DNA from: Heliopora coerulea
Taxonomy: Eukaryota > Cnidaria > Anthozoa > Scleralcyonacea > Helioporidae
NCBI GenBank assembly: GCA_030142905.1
Contig: JASJOG010000016.1
Coordinates: 3,088,501 to 3,152,500 of the forward strand
Direction: 5' to 3'
DNA: 64,000 nt
Under the pieces are notes generated by a model. It was not told the origin of the DNA. It worked only from the letters and a program-made list of their open reading frames with translations, and did not search any database. This document shows, piece by piece, positions 63,416 through 64,000 of this stretch. Each line of letters starts with the position of its first letter. The first letter of the stretch is position 1. Position numbers and translations under genes: made by a program.

Positions 63416-63435
63416 TATACACATATATATGTATA
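63190..63435. repeat. TA-rich microsatellite
   Basis: Long (TA)n runs at about 63210-63270 and 63370-63405, mixed with TG/CA variants. Flanking words GTGTCCGAATTGTTTGAG at 63295 and CTCGAACAATTCGGACAC near 63140 are inverted, so the array may be the centre of a larger palindrome. Confidence 0.9.
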
Positions 63436-63543
63436 CACCAATGATGAGTACCACGAAGGTTACAGCGTTGGTATGAAAATATAGAGCGCTCAATACCATT
63501 ACTGGTAGAGCGAATAAGTAAATACAAAAGACAAAATTTTGCT

Positions 63544-63587
63544 GTCGCTACTCTGAGTTTCACGCGCTCAGACGATCATCAGGCAAC
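63544..63587 (-). ncRNA. Hammerhead-like motif downstream of a PLE ORF
   Basis: - strand: GUUGC, CUGAUGA, a weak stem II, GAAACU, CAG, AGU, A, GCGAC. Stem I GUUGC/GCGAC has 5 bp with one U-G. Stem III ACU/AGU has its own 3-nt loop, and A follows as the expected cleavage base. Stem II pairs only poorly, with a U-U at its base. Confidence 0.55.
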
Positions 63588-63713
63588 TGACAGATATGGT
63601 TTAATTATTCACATATATACAGGTAACAAAAGTTTAAAGGAAGTGTTTGGTTACATGTCGGCATTTGCTAAATAGTTCCGACCGTCTGTTCAAAATGTTT
63701 TTCCCTCGTCTCT

Positions 63714-63998
63714 TTAGATGATGTCCCACGCGATTGTGTATTTGCGTTTGTTGTCTTTCAGGTTCCAAATGTGTTTTGAAAGCTCGATTTCGTTTAAGTA
63801 TTTTTTGTTGTTGAGAGATTTGCAGTGATTTCGGTACCTAGTTTTGAAGTCGTTACCTGTTACACCTATGTATGTCTTCGTCTCGTTGTTGTCAGTGGTC
63901 GTTACTTTTGCGTTGTAAAGGACGCTGGTTTGCAGGCAAATGCCTTTTACAGGACATTGTTCAGGGTTTCTACAGTTACATAGTCGAGTGTTTTTTGT
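63714..63998 (-). CDS. PLE C-terminus with GIY-YIG domain (partial)
   Basis: Open from the window edge to a TAA. Contains CNCRNPEQCPVKGICLQTSV, YNAKVTT, KTYIGVTGNDFKTRYRNHCK and LSKHIWNLKDN. The Cys cluster followed by YxAxV...YIGxT...RxxxH is the GIY-YIG end of a PLE lineage different from the others in this window. The RT lies outside. No stop within the visible part. Confidence 0.8.
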   Translation of the reverse strand, partial: TKNTRLCNCRNPEQCPVKGICLQTSVLYNAKVTTTDNNETKTYIGVTGNDFKTRYRNHCKSLNNKKYLNEIELSKHIWNLKDNKRKYTIAWDII

Positions 63999-64000
63999 GT

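Noticed and set aside
63157..63484. Frames rich in Tyr and Ile
   Set aside because: Translation of the TA microsatellite.

Overview
The window is animal nuclear DNA. The evidence is a host gene split by GT-AG introns, an AT-rich background, and a dense load of mostly decayed transposons: Penelope-like elements (PLEs), BEL/Pao and Ty3/gypsy LTR elements, Tx1/L1-, jockey- and RTE-type LINEs, Tc1/mariner, a THAP/Kolobok-like element, a Harbinger-like MITE and tRNA-derived SINEs. This mixture is typical of a marine invertebrate. I favour a cnidarian (coral or sea anemone), but that is inference. Nothing prokaryotic is present.

One host gene spans almost the whole window. I can follow nine exons on the + strand from the ATG at 5849 to 61650, all in compatible phase, coding for at least 1132 residues. 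The protein joins a class 3 lipase domain (GHSTG nucleophile elbow; DDIVP carrying the probable catalytic Asp) to a long middle region and a P-loop GTPase-type domain (GLVNSGKS). The gene runs on past what I could follow. Its introns of 2.8 to 13.8 kb hold most of the transposons.

Layout. 1-4990: decayed Tx1/L1-like LINE. 5057-5590: tRNA-SINE copies in inverted arrangement. 5849-18020: exons 1-4, with introns that are mostly featureless apart from one copy of a dispersed repeat. 18021-31805 (intron 4): the second copy of that repeat, a BEL/Pao element carrying a MITE, a Tc1-like transposase relic, a 26-30.8 kb array of inverted LTR-like repeats, and a PLE pair with a 13-bp target duplication. 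31806-45173 (exon 5 and intron 5): a jockey-like RT relic, a gypsy element on the - strand with two nested PLE-type insertions, a solo LTR, LINE pieces, and a LINE carrying a 144-bp insertion. 45174-59225 (exon 6 and intron 6): a 3.8-kb PLE palindrome with apparently identical 1.85-kb arms, another PLE split by a mariner element, and a Kolobok-like element with a convergent P2X7-like gene. 59226-64000: exons 7-9, a BEL fragment, a SINE, a TA microsatellite and a last PLE 3' end.

The most interesting system is the PLE group. Several unrelated PLE copies sit as head-to-head pairs with both 3' ends outward, bounded by 12-15 bp target duplications. At or near these ends I find a recurring hammerhead-ribozyme-like core (CUGANGA, hairpin, GAAA) with a short pairable stem I. 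In one family the core overlaps the ORF stop codon, and in another the two ends of one insertion show compensating stem changes.
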